Position numbers and translations under genes: made by a program
In this document: in pieces, positions 43,786 to 55,759 of the stretch
How positions within the stretch are numbered: the stretch's first letter is position 1
How the letters are laid out: each line of letters opens with the position of its first letter
Notes under the pieces: generated by a model
Databases searched by the model: none
Seen by the model: the letters and a program-made list of their open reading frames with translations, nothing else
Told to the model about the DNA's origin: nothing
NCBI GenBank assembly: GCA_035772735.1
Contig: JASDFA010000002.1
Coordinates: forward strand, 6,200,001 to 6,264,000
From: Datura wrightii
Lineage: Eukaryota; Streptophyta; Magnoliopsida; Solanales; Solanaceae
DNA: 64,000 bases
Reading direction: 5' to 3'

Positions 43786-45208
43786 TCTTCGGTGCGTAGT
43801 ATGGGTATTATAAAATCGACACGCAAGTGCACGTGGTCGAACAAGTAGTAAGTGGCTTTAGTAAGCCAAGTATCGATCCCACAGAGACTTGGGATAAGTG
43901 CAATTTGCTCAAGTATACTATGTTTTTACTTCTAAATATGCTGACAACTAAACAACCAAAAATTGAATAATTTGTTTTATAAATTTTATACTAAACTACA
44001 AACAATTATCTACTTTGAATTTGAACTATGGATAAAAGCATGTCGAGGTTAAAGAACATGTAATGAAACTGATTATCATCATAAATTGGTTAATCTTTCC
44101 TTCCAGTTGCTAGCCAAGAACAATTGCCAAGAGATTAAAACTCTCGTATTTAATCTCACTTAAGAATCATGAACCATCCGTCTACATTTCTGTGATCAAA
44201 TGCAATTCATGTTCTAGCCATACAATTCCGGTTCCTAAATCGACTAATACGACTTTCAAGTATATTTCTATCAGGAAAGCACATCAAAACTTAATTTTCC
44301 CAAATCAAGTAAAGAACAATATCCTATTAATTCACAACTTTCTAATTTCGTGCACTCTCGAGTGAAATCGGACTTTTTAGATGTACATTAATGTAGGCCA
44401 CACACCAATGCAGTAGAAACAAGAATTAATAGAACAACATGGAAGAAACAGATGAAAAACCATATAATTAATAATCAAAATTCATCACAAGTGTTCATAA
44501 CCTCAGCAAGGAAGGGAATTAGCCACTCATTTGTGGATTAATCATCCTAAAACAAGTGTTAATCATACAAACAATTGAATTAGAGAAGAACGAAAGAGAG
44601 AAAAATCCCTGAACTTTTCGTCCCTCAACTGCCTGTAACCCACGTCCTTGCTCCACCAAGTCTGAATTATGAAAAATACACTTAAGTGTTCTATTTATAC
44701 TAGTGGGAATTTTTCCCGGAATAATGAGCAACGTGTCACGGAGTGCATCGCGGAGCACTGCCTCCGTGACACGCCGTGAACGCGGACCCTCACTGGAACT
44801 GGGGGTCCGGGAAATCAAACACCAATGTGGCACGGCGTGCAGCGCGGAGGCTAGCCACCGTGCCCCAGAGCAGACGCGAACCTCCACTGGAAATTGGTGA
44901 ATTTTCATCCTCCAGGCAGAATGCCTCCACGATGGTAGCATGACACGGCTCCATCACGGAGCCCCTTTAATTCGTGCAGTCCTATGCCTTTTTCCTTGCT
45001 CGCATCCAAGTCCAACTCCGGTATCATCCAACATGCATTTTAGCTTCCTGAAATCACATTTTACCTACAAAACAATGCTAATCATGTTGGTTAGTATAAA
45101 TTCACATTTTATTACCAATTACATGAAAATGTATACGCATTGCTAGATAAACAAGGCGAAAATGATACTTTTGAGTATCACTTGGGCATATAAATCTGCC
45201 CAAGATCA
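43786..45208 (-). repeat. 5' LTR of N
   Basis: 1423 bp; the second base is mutated (TCTTCGG for TGTTCGG). Right end CCCAAGATCA, then GCACT. TATA box (44691-44700 complement) and hairpins at 44728-44965. Confidence 0.93.
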
Positions 45209-47584
45209 GCACTTTGATCTTCTTGCCACAACTCCATTTTGGGGGGTCCTCCATCGATGGTTTTCCCATTAGATCTTGCAAATCAACCATCTTAGCAGTA
45301 TCTGCTTGATCAAACACGTTGATCACTGAAAGTTCCTCCTACACGGCCGGAAGCTTCGTGGCCTTGTACACGTCAAATACCTACACCTTGTCGTGTGCCC
45401 GCATAGTTAGCTGCCCTGCAACTACATCTATCAGAGCTTTCCCGGTCGTCAAGAAAGGATGTCCCAAAATAAATGGGACTTTCGCATCCGGCTTAAAATC
45501 CAGCACGACAAAGTCTACCGGGAAGATCAGGGAGCCCACTTGCACCAGCACGTCCTCCACAATGCCATCTGGTCTGGCCAAAGAATGATCCGCTAACTGC
45601 AAGATCACTATAGTTGGTCTAGGACTGCCCAATCCCAACTTCTTGAATACCGATTCGGCATCAAATTAATGCTCACTCCCAAATCACATAGTCCACGAGC
45701 TCGGATTACTTTGCCCAATTGTAAGTTGAATTGTAAAGCTCCCAGGGTCTTTGAGCTTTGTGGGCAACCTATTTTGTATCTGAGAAGTGCACTCCTCCGT
45801 AAGCGCCACTGTAGCGTACTCCGTCAACCTGCTTTTGTTCGCCACGATGTCCTTGATATATTTTGCATACTTCGGCACTCCCTGCAAAACATCAACAAGA
45901 GGTAAATTAATGTGTACCTGTTTAAGCACCTCCATGAACTTTTTGAAACACGCTTCCTCCTTGTGTTTCTTTAATCTTTGAGGGAACGGGGGTGGTGGTC
46001 TTTCTGGTTTAGCGTCCTTCTCCTTCCCCCTATCATCATTGTGTTCCCTCTCATTCTCCACTACTCCCGACTGCTGCGATGGTCTTTCTGGTTCCACCTC
46101 CTTGAGTTGTAAACCACTCCTTGTGGTCACTGTGTTCACTTGCTTGGGGTTGGGGTCAGTGTCACTCGGAAGTCCTCCTCTCGGCCTGGTGTTTTGAGCT
46201 ATAGCTAGTTGCCCAAATTGGTACTCCAGCGCCTTTGTAGCTAATTGATTGTTCTTTACATCGGCTGCCAATTTCACATAGTCAGCCTGCAATTGAGATT
46301 GGTTAGCTATCATCGTTTTGAACATTTCCTCAATGCTGGGTGATGGTGGTGGAGGAGGTGCATTGTTGCTTCTGTATTGAGTCTGATAGTTCTGCTGCCC
46401 TCCTTGATTTCTCTGTGCACCCTGATTCGAACTCTGCCCTTGATGGTTGTTACTACCCCAGGAGAAATTCGGATGATTCCTCCAATTAGAGTTGTAGTTG
46501 TTGCCATACTGTCGGTGATTATTTCTCTGTACATTACCAACAAAGTTCACTGAATCTGGATTTGCACCACAACACTCAGCTGAGTGTTCATTACTGCCGC
46601 ACACTTCATACCAAATCTGTTGCACTACATTCACTGGGGCTTGAGACTGATTCATGCTCATATTGCTGAAGTGGGTGTTGAGTTGATTCTGTAATGCAGC
46701 TATCTGTGCAGCGATAGCTGTAAAACTATCCACTTCCAAGACTCCTGTTGCTTTCCTTGTTCCCCCTCTTGAAGAGTGCGCATTCCACTCTGGATTTCCC
46801 TGCGAAATACAGTTCAACAACGTATACAGCTCCTCATAAGTCTTTTCCAATGCTTGTCCCCCCAGCTACTGAGTCTAGCAAAATTTTTGTGTGGGGTTCC
46901 AAACCCTCTATGAAAGTATGCACCAGCACATCATTGGATTGGTGATGGTGAGGACAATCCCGCAACATAGATTTGAATCATTCCTAATCTTTATACAGAT
47001 TCTCCCCCTCTCTTTGTTTAAAACTTAGAATTTCACTTCTAAGTCTTGCTGTTTTACCGGATGGAAAGAACCGTATCAAAAATTTTCGTGCAAGATCATC
47101 CCAAGTGGTGATGGACTTAGGGTGGCTCAGCTTTCAACCACCTCTTTGCTTCTCCCAAAAGTGAAAATGGGATCAATGTAAGCCTGACGTAATCGTGTGT
47201 CACTCCAGTGGGGATGTAGGAGTCACTTATCTCCAAAAAGTTTTGGAGATATTATTGTGGATCCTCGTGAGGGAGACCTGTAAATTGCCCACTGGTGTGC
47301 AGCAATTGCACCATATTATGTTTAAACTCGAACCTACCTCCTGGCTCATGTTTGCGAATTCTTGATGTAACATTGTTAGCATGTGGGATTTCCACTTCGT
47401 GAACCGGCCTAGCTGCCATTTCTTCGGGCACTAATACTGCTCTTACAAGTGGTGGATTCTGTTATTTCTCCAGGATTGTTTGTCGGAGCAACCACAGCTT
47501 TTTCTCTAGAGATTCTCTCCTTTGATGATGAAATTGTCTTTCCGGCTCTAAGTGTGAATCCACCAGCTCCGTGTCTCTTGCCAG
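45209..47584 (-). pseudogene. gag: Gag-protease remnant of H
   Basis: The longest open part (45684-46850, 388 residues) runs from the C-terminal gag domain through the zinc knuckle (YEVCGSNEHSAECC, about 46555-46600; first Cys changed to Tyr relative to E1's W-C-E) to the protease N-terminus. The gag N-half (46855-47584) has frameshifts, for example near 46860, and stops. Protease has a frameshift near 45655 and a stop near 45382. Between 45209 and about 45240 is integrase-tail sequence, showing that pol is deleted. The CTG start context is at 47582-47584. Confidence 0.9.
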
Positions 47585-47692
47585 TGTTCTATAGAATTCA
47601 CTATCTGCAAAAGAAAGGCTAAGACCAAGTTGTCAGCACAATATAGAAATCATAAATTAACACTTAAGAAAACAATTTTTACCAATTGCCTG

Positions 47693-47710
47693 TCCCCGAC
47701 AACAGCGCCA
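47693..47710 (-). other. Primer binding site, tRNA-Asp type (H)
   Basis: The minus strand TGGCGCTGTTGTCGGGGA, two transitions from consensus. Confidence 0.88.
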
Positions 47711-47716
47711 AAAACT

Positions 47717-49132
47717 TGTTCGGTGTATTTTAAACGACTACACGCAAGTGCACGTGGTCAAACAAGTAGTAAAATGGTTTAAGTAAGCCAAGTATCGATC
47801 CCACAGGGACTGGACCGAGGTAATAATCGAATCAAGCGTTAATGAACTCTAACTCTAAGAACGCAGACAACAGTTTCAAGAATATTTTGGGAGTACGTTT
47901 CCTAATTTATACTAATCTAAAACAAATGAACAAATTGAGTCTGAACTATAGTAATGAGCATGTTGAGGCTAAAACGAACATGCAGGGAAGCAATTTATTA
48001 ATACAAGTTAGTTAATCCTTCCTTCGGTTGCTAGTCAAAAATTATTGCCTATAGATTAAAACTCTCGTATTTAACCCAACTTAAGAATCATGAACCTTCC
48101 ACCTACATTTCTGTGATAAAAAGAAATTCATGTTCTAGCCATACAGAACCGATTCCTTAATTGACTAATACAACTTTCAGATATATTTCTATTCTGAAGG
48201 TAAATCAATTCTCAATTTTCCCAAACCAAGAAGAGATCATATCCTACTAATTCACAACTTTCCAATTTCTTTCTCTTTCGAGCGAAAACTGGATTTTTTA
48301 GATGTACATTAACATTTGCCAAACATTAATGCAGTAAGAACAAGAATTGATAGAACAACCATGGAATAAAAGATGAAAAACCAAAATGATCAATAATTAC
48401 ATTCCACTACAAATGTTCTTAACCTCAGCAACAAGTTAATTTAGCCACTCATTTGTGGATTAAACATCATCAAATGAGTATAAATCATACAAACAATTGA
48501 AATAAAGGAGAAAGAGATAGAGAAAAACCCTAAGAATTTCATCTCCTCAACTGCCTGTAACCCACGTTATTGCTCAACTAAGTCAGAATTATTAAAAATA
48601 AAACTAAGTGTGCTATTTATACTAGTGGGAATTTTTCCTGGAATAACAAGCAACGTGTCACAGAGTGCGTCGCCGAGCACTGCCTCCGTGACACGGCGCA
48701 AACGCGGACCCTTACTGGATTCCGGTCCTCCAGGTAATTATGCCCAACATGCCACGGTGTGCAACGCGTGGCTTGGCCAACGTACCACGGCACCAACGCG
48801 AACCTTCACTGGAACTTGGCCAATTTTAATCATCCGGGGCAGAATGCCTCCGCGATGGCAGCGTGACACGGCTCCATCACAGAGCCCCTTCATTTGCTAC
48901 ATTTCCTTGGCCTTTTTCATTGCTCGCTTCCGAGTCCATCCCCGATTTCTCCCAACATGCATCTTATCTTCCTAAAATTACATTTTTCCTGCAAAACAAC
49001 ACTAATCATGTTGGTTAGTATAAATTCACCTTTTAACTACAAATCACATGAGAATGTACAAATATCGATGGATAAACAAGACGAAATGAAGCATTTGAGT
49101 ATCACTTGGGCATATAATTCCACCCAAGATCA
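47717..49132 (-). repeat. 5' LTR of H
   Basis: 1416 bp, TGTTCGGTG...CCCAAGATCA, followed by TTTTG and the rest of G's LTR. Partner of 26152-27563. Confidence 0.94.
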
Positions 49133-49137
49133 TTTTG

Positions 49138-50042
49138 TATGAACATTGGAAATTTAACTAGTAACTGGTGAAGATAATTTGAACAAACAACATGGATATT
49201 ATTCCAGGAGAAATTAACAAAAATTAACATGAAATTCATCCGTATTCGAAAACTCAGGGCTAAAACAGATAGGGAAATTATGGGAGTATTTTGGGTGACA
49301 TAAGGGAGGACAATTCCCTTGTTGAATTCCCACATACCTGGCTAAATTTTCTCCAGAGAAAGAAACTTGAAAGGCTGCAACTAGTGAAGAACCCTAGACC
49401 TTGCTTGAGAGATCTTAAGAGAAAACTCACGCAAATCTTTTTAAAAATCTGAGTAGGGATGAGGGAAGAACCATTTAACCCCTCTAAATCCCTTCAAAAT
49501 AATCCCAAAACGATGTAGTTTAGAGTCTAGGAGAATAGGAAATTACTAAATAGCCCTTGGAAAATCGCTAGCAAAAACAGTCAGGTAACCCTAACGGGCC
49601 GTGGTGATTGACCATGACTCGTCGTCACATCTGTTGGGTACATTGCCAAGGTATCTCAAGTAGGTCACCACGACTGACCACGACTCGTGGTCACCAGTCG
49701 TGCACCACATTGCCTCCTTTCTGAAAATCCTATACCATACTTGGTAACGAGTCACTTAATGAGTTGTTGCCACTGATGACGACTCATGGGGGCACTCGTT
49801 AGGTACACTGCCTAACAACTCACAAGGACTGGTAACGGGAGACATAACGAGTCATTGTAGGTGACCACAACTCGTGAGATCGCCTGTTGGGAACACTGTC
49901 TCCCTTTTACAAATTCTCAAACCTCCTTCTCATGGCTGACCTAATGAGTTTTTAGTTGAGTCGTCCTATAGCATTTCCACAGATTTTCCAGATTCTCTAA
50001 TTTAAGTCCCGGGTCTAGAGTTTGAGTTTTTAGGGCATTACA
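49138..50042 (-). repeat. 5' LTR of G, second part
   Basis: 905 bp continuing the sequence broken at 26151. TATGAACATTGG here matches TACGAACATTGG at 18558, and the end GGGCATTACA matches 19553-19562. Confidence 0.92.
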
Positions 50043-50306
50043 AGAAACTGATTCAGTTCAGTAGAAGTTTCAATGAGATGTGTTTATTATAAACTCATTC
50101 ACAAACATATTTTCTAAATGATAAAGCTTGATCTCTAAGGAAAGATAGCTAACTTAGACCATTAATTACTCAGTCTATAACTAATAATTCAGTACTTTGG
50201 TGGTCCTTGTGTTCAGAAGATGAAGTACATGACTAGCTAAATGAATTGAGTGTTGGATGTACTAGATTTATTGTTCAGTAGATACATTATTGTAGCTCAA
50301 AGTATG
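50043..50306. other. Unassigned sequence right of G
   Basis: 264 bp with no coding frame. 50220-50270 (AGTGTTGGATGTACTAGATTTA) resembles 52645-52665 and 52938-52960, so it belongs to the same low-copy repeat as the region right of S2. Confidence 0.4.
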
Positions 50307-52556
50307 ACAGGTGTCATGCCTTGAGTCTATACCCTGGACGGGACACGGTACTTGGAGCCACAAGTAACCCCAAGTCAACCCATGGTCTATCATAACACTA
50401 ACATTCTGAGAAAAACATAGCGGAAGCTTTAAAGTAAAAATATAAAAACTTCTCTGAAAAAAAACAAAGCTGAATCATAAATCTTAAAAAAAACTGAAAC
50501 AAAGTTGAAAGTTCGAAACCACATCTATGTATAAAAGCCAACTGCAACTGATGAGTTGTTGGGACAAGCCCCCAATAGATTTCAAGTCTAAATAAAAGAA
50601 AATAGAACTGAATGGAACAATCCTCGTCCTCGAAAGATAAGGACTCACCATTGATGCAGCTGGAATCTTTTGAAAGTGATCTACTCACAAGATTGTGACT
50701 GAGATCCTGCAGCTGTATCATAAAATGATACAACATAAAAAGTATGTGTCAATACTTTGAATGTACTGAGTAAGTGAGAGAAACCATACACAAGGAGTGA
50801 AATAACTAAACTAAAAAGACACGAAATGACAAACTGAAAATGCTAGAACTGAATAATTGTAATAAATTGAAATGCTCTAAATGACCCTATCTGATTGTCA
50901 AGGACATGCCCTATCTGAGATACTAATCTGGAATATTGTACTGGACTAATCTGAACTGACTAATTTGAGACTAAACTGAGCTAACTAGTGGGAGAGTCTA
51001 TAACCGATATATAACCACGTGAGCTAGGCATGGAGTTCGATGTTTACACTCCATCAGTATGACCCAATATACCTTTTCAGGGTATAGAGGCATGAACTGA
51101 GTGATCACAAGTCTGGGCCATGAGGCCACTAAATATAAACTACGGTGGCAACGTAGTTTTGGGAACTTGGTGAGCTGGAACCCCGATCTGCTCAGTGCTA
51201 AGTCCTACTCCCACTGGAACGTCCTAGACTGACTAATAAGCTGATAGCTCAAAACTGGGGCCATAGACTAAGTTAGGAATACCTATCTAGAAGCAACCTG
51301 AGAGTCTTATCGGATTGGATTCTGTAACGGTATTCTAATATTGGTTAGAGCTACTTATCTAGAAGTGTCATAACCATCTAAAGAACAAACTGTAATATGA
51401 ATCTGGGGTCCTAAGGCTGGTTAGAGCTGCTTATTTGAATGTGTCATGACCGCCTAAAGACCACTAATATATGATACTGAGTCTAATACTGATAACTTGG
51501 AGGCACTACAGACACCTCGAGAAATTTTGTAGTCAAACTGATCAGCTAACATTTCTAACACTAAGCTGACATACATCTGACTGAGATTTCAATACAAAGT
51601 AACAATATGGGAACCCCCAACATTTCTAGAATCTAGCAGTTTCAATAATTTATCAATTATGCGACACTCTAGTTTTTCTGCATTCAAGAACTAAGGATAG
51701 AATTTACATTATAGGAACAAGCAACAACATAGTCAAAAACTGGTGGAAAAATATCAACAATTAACATAAACAACATTCCACATGAATTAAATGAAGCCTG
51801 GCCTGTAATCTCTTCATATTCAACAGTTTTAGGGCTAGAAATGATAGAGAAGATAGAGAAGATTTTCGGGGACACATGGGAAGAACTATTCCCTTGTTGA
51901 ATTCCCACATACCTGGCTAAAAGTTTTCTACTGAAGAAAGCTTGAATTGCTACAACTGATAAGGATCCCTAGTCCTTGCTTGAGAGTTCTTGAGAGGAAA
52001 CTTACAATAGTTTTTCTGAAAATCTAAGTTGAAATGAGGGAAAATCTGTTTAGTCCCTCTAAATCCCCTTAAAATAACCCAAAATGACGTAGTTTAGAGT
52101 CTAGGAGTTTAGGAAATTATGGGAAGACCCTTAATAAACTAGCAGGGAAAACTGACTACCAGTCCCCCACGAGGGACTCAACAGATCGTTCCCAATGACC
52201 ATGACTCGTGGTCACAACCGTCAAGTGCACTGCCAACATCCCTCTGTAGGTCACCACGAGGGACACCATGATTCATGGTGTACCCAATGACTCGTTAGGT
52301 GACCCACCCGTCGCCAAAACTACCCAATTATCTAGTCTTCAATCAATCCTTTACCATAGATCACATTACGACTCGTGGTCACCCCATTTCAAAACTTTTC
52401 TACCAAGTTCAAACTCCTCACCACGAGTCACTTAATAACTCATGGCCTACCCCATGGATCACAGGACGACTCGTTCTGTGACGTGGTATAGAAAATTCTG
52501 TTTTCTCCATTCCAACTCCCGAGTCTGGTCTTAGTTTTCCGAGGCATTACAACAGG
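50307..52556 (-). mobile_element. S2: solo LTR of the chromovirus family with ACAGG target duplication
   Basis: LTR 50312-52551 (TGTCATGCC...GGCATTACA, 2240 bp) between ACAGG (50307-50311) and ACAGG (52552-52556). Related to but distinct from G's LTRs; U3 palindromes at 52190-52480. No internal region remains. Confidence 0.93.
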
Positions 52557-53969
52557 TTAGGAGGAAGGCTAAGTGGTTTTACTACCTCTAAGATTGTATG
52601 GTGGCTTCAAGTACTTCATAGATGAGTAGGTTGCTGAATGTACTAGGTTTGGGGTGTCCAAACACTGATGTTTTTCTGTTTTGTATTAACTGGGAACACC
52701 TAAATGGTGTTTTGTATTATATATGGTAATCAATAATAGAATTATTACTAAGGACATATTGGCTAAGTTGAAAACCATAGATAACTTGTATGATGAATTT
52801 AAAGACCTAAGCTTGATGAAAATATTTAAATTCAATAAATATTTATGATAAATTTGGCTAATGAATTTAAATGTTACACAAAGAATTTAAAGTCCTAAGC
52901 TTGTATGATTGCTGCTAGTAGCACTTAGATGAGTCGAGTGCTTGATATACTAGGTTTGGAGATGTCCAAATACCGTTGTTTTTTGTTTATAATGAGCAGG
53001 AAACGCATGATCGTATGATCTATAGAAGTATTTAACAAGAAACATTTAAATGGAGTAAGGAAAATTTCTATGTTGAAAGCAGAGTATTAAAGACAATGTG
53101 GTCTTGTCTGAAAGAAGTTATTTGGACTAGCCTATTTGAAGCTTAAAGTAGAGGTTTCAGGCTATAGGATTTTGATAGAGTCAATTAAATAAGATCCCAA
53201 CGAAGCTAAACCATAAATTTTCAACTTGCCAGATTTTTCATTTGATATAATAAAAAAGTACCATAAAGAGAATAAGATGCTAACAAAATACCTTTTTTAA
53301 TTGGAGGAGGAAACAGAGATGTTAAAAGAATCTTTGGCAAAGATAAATAATGAATTACAAGCCCTAGTAGTATCTACATACAAAATGACAACAAGTTTCA
53401 AAGTTTGGAAGCACAAGTGCATACAAATGGTGAACATAAAAGTCCTCCAAAGTCCATAGTTCAAATGCCTATAGAGGGTGTCTTTAGTTAAAATCCAAGA
53501 CACAAAAGAGGGAGAGTAACCAGAAAAACTACATAAAAGCTATAGAGGTTTTGAGCTTGAAGTACGAAAGCTATAAGTTTAAATGCTACGAACCTCGTAA
53601 GCTGTTGTTCTTCATAGTATCTGGTAAGTGCGCGTTTCCAAGTCTGGCGTCTTGTAAATCCTTAACTGCAAAAAATGAGGTGATATAAAATTCTAACAAC
53701 ATTAACAAATCAATTATAGAAGCCACATAAGTAGGCAGCATGATACAACCAGTAGGAGGGAAAGGGATACATATAAACAAAATACAAGGACGGACGATAT
53801 ACATATGAAAAAGAAATAAAGAAAGACAAATAATCATCTAGTAATGGAGGCACTTCCAAAGCGTAAGGAAGGCAGTAGGACGAAAATTAACAAAGAAAAA
53901 AGTTTGGTCTACATTCATGTTTAGACTGCACAAGTCATAACAAAACAGGTAATAATATGACTAAAATAC
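52557..53969. other. AT-rich intergenic tract with diverged repeat modules and a LINE scrap
   Basis: 52693-52790 resembles 16768-16850 (CCTAAATGGTG...ACCATAGAT) and translates to the zf-RVT run-up of a LINE. A module of about 100 bp occurs at 52585-52690 and again at 52905-53003 (TACTAGGTTTGG.G.TGTCCAAA.AC), with a weaker copy at 50220-50290. The rest, to 53969, shows nothing I recognise. Confidence 0.45.
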
Positions 53970-55215
53970 CTCGGAAAGAGTTTCCTTTTACCTATCCGGG
54001 AGTTCCAATTTACTATGGTAGAACAAAACACTTGCACAACAAATAACTAATGGATAATATACAGAATAGAATGAGCTATTGGACTAGAAAGCTTCTATTA
54101 ATTAAAGGAAAGCAGTTATAAAAACATGTAATTCAAAGTATGCCTGTTCACCTACTTTTAGCATGTGATCCTCCTATGGGGTACTATCTCAGATGCATAA
54201 AATGTTTGCTAAATTCCCAAGGAAACTCATACCTTTGCCTTGACAACTAGACAGGGGTGGGAGATATCTACGATGCTACCCACTAGAGTTTTAATATGAC
54301 CAGAATATTTTATTAATCAAAGAAACAACAGAGAATGGAAATTGGAATGAAAAAATTCTTAGAAGAAAACTATAAATCAACACATCCTGGAAAATATCTG
54401 TCCACCAAGGAGATTAATCAGATAATGCTTATTGAAAGATCGAATCTAGTGGTATATTCACTGTGGGATCTGCCTTTGAAATGATGAAACAAAGAAAAGA
54501 ACCTGATAAGCTATATAAACATATATGGTTAAAAGGATTGCCTATTAAAATATCATTATTCCTGTACCTTAGATGACACATTGAAGAAACGGGGTTTTCA
54601 ATTCCCATCCAGATGTTATTGTTGACAGGATCCAAAGAATGAAGATCTACCATATGTGTTCCTAAAAAATCCAACAACACAGTACATATGGAGACATTTA
54701 TGTAATCCTATGGGGACCAACATAGAGAATATGCAAATTATTTAGGTGATTAACTAGGTGGTGGGAGATAACAGCAAATAATCAAGTAAAATACATCTAT
54801 CTTATAGTACCAACTATCGTAGTATGAGGGGTTATGGAGTAGAGAGAACAACCTAAAACATGGTGAAAAAATATCAAATACAAATTTGTCTATCAGGTAA
54901 TTTCATACACTGATTTGCTTCATGTAAATTAGGAGAAAGAATTTAAAACATGCTCCATAAAAGTGGAGTATTAGCATTAAACAAATATAATCATGCAACA
55001 ACATATGGAGAACCTCAGATAAGATAGATGATCATTGAGACAGATTCCCTATTGCTTAAGAACATAGTCGAAAGGATTTGGAAAATATCTTGGCAGATAA
55101 TAACAATTATGGATGAAATCTGGAGGCTTGTCAATGGAAAAACCATAGTAATAACACACATACATAGAGAAGGAAATAAGGGAGTAGGTCACTTGGCTAA
55201 TTGACACTATAAAAG
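53970..55215 (+). pseudogene. LINE (plant L1-type) remnant: RT C-terminus, zf-RVT, RNase H
   Basis: Plus-strand frames, broken by stops and shifts, read in order: FPFTYPGVPIYYGR...YWTRKLLLIKG...QSMPVHLLLACDPP (about 53980-54180, RT C-terminal part), LKKRGFQFPSRCYC...EDLPYVFLKNPTTQYIW (about 54580-54690, zinc-binding region), and IETDSLLLKNIVERIWKIS...HIHREGNKGVGHLAN (about 55035-55205, RNase H-like). The order matches plant L1-type LINEs with a C-terminal RNase H. No 5' part or poly-A tail located. Confidence 0.75.
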
Positions 55216-55759
55216 GTAAAGGTAAGGGCTGACAGCTTTCAGGAAATAGATGTGCAAAGTAGAAGACTATTTAATAGTGATAGATCACAAGAAGCCTACC
55301 TAAGAATTATACCATATACAAGATAACACTACTAAAGGAAGAAAAAACTGGTCATGTTCAAATTCAAAAAGAGGAGAGCAAGGACGAAGAAGTTTATACT
55401 AAAAAGAATGCTAAATTTTACAAAACAAAACTATACGGCCTCAGATAATAAGATATCAAAATGAACAAGAAACAAAATCACACACAAGGAAGACACAAGG
55501 GATATCACATAGTAGAGGCAAGTGAAAGAAAAATATTAGCATCAACAAGGAACAAGATGCAACAAACCCACTAGAAAGTTCTCAATGATAAATAAACGAT
55601 GCAAGGGTTGAATAATGGAGAGAGTAACATCAATCGAAGGTCAAACCATAATACAAAAATCAAATTCATATCAAGGAAATCAAAACAATGGAGAATAGGA
55701 ATCAAAAAATGAATTAAAAGAAAACAAAGAGTAGATCCAAAATCAAAAGAACAACTCAT
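55216..55759. other. Unassigned AT-rich tract
   Basis: About 540 bp between the LINE and CACTA remnants. I see no coding frame, repeat or terminal motif. Confidence 0.5.

Larger units (their letters stand above)
31984..45208 (-). mobile_element. N: full-length Athila-like element nested in H
   Basis: 3' LTR 31984-33406, internal 33806-43785, 5' LTR 43786-45208, with GCACT duplications (31979-31983, 45209-45213). It is the only copy here with all of gag, protease, RT, RNase H, integrase and the extra ORF. A 399-bp piece of H (33407-33805) is inserted between the 3' LTR and the polypurine tract. Both LTRs are exactly 1423 bp and very similar, with about five differences in the first 135 bp. 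Confidence 0.93.
26152..49132 (-). mobile_element. H: Athila-like element without RT-RNase H-integrase, itself invaded by N
   Basis: 3' LTR 26152-27563, internal 27564-31983, insertion N, internal 45209-47716, 5' LTR 47717-49132. TTTTG duplications (26147-26151, 49133-49137) are perfect and the target is the 5' LTR of G. Without N and the duplicated scrap it is about 9.8 kb. Protease is joined to the integrase C-terminus at about 45235-45245 (a breakpoint different from E1), so H also lost its polymerase before N arrived. Extra ORF and gag are decayed. Confidence 0.93.
17053..50042 (-). mobile_element. G: chromovirus-like Ty3/gypsy element, its 5' LTR split by element H
   Basis: 3' LTR 17053-19562, polypurine tract, integrase/chromodomain, RNase H, RT, protease, gag, primer site, then 5' LTR in two parts (24648-26151 and 49138-50042). 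Flanks are AGCAA (17048-17052) and AGAAA (50043-50047), a 5-bp duplication with one difference. Without H it is about 10 kb. Many stops and frameshifts, and clear divergence between its LTRs, make it the oldest layer of the nest. Confidence 0.85.

Noticed and set aside
50398..50736. 112-codon minus-strand frame inside solo LTR S2
   Set aside because: The corresponding stretches in the G LTRs are not open, so there is no conserved protein.
53297..54680. Short minus-strand open frames across the LINE remnant
   Set aside because: The plus strand gives recognisable RT, zinc-binding and RNase H motifs; the minus frames have none.
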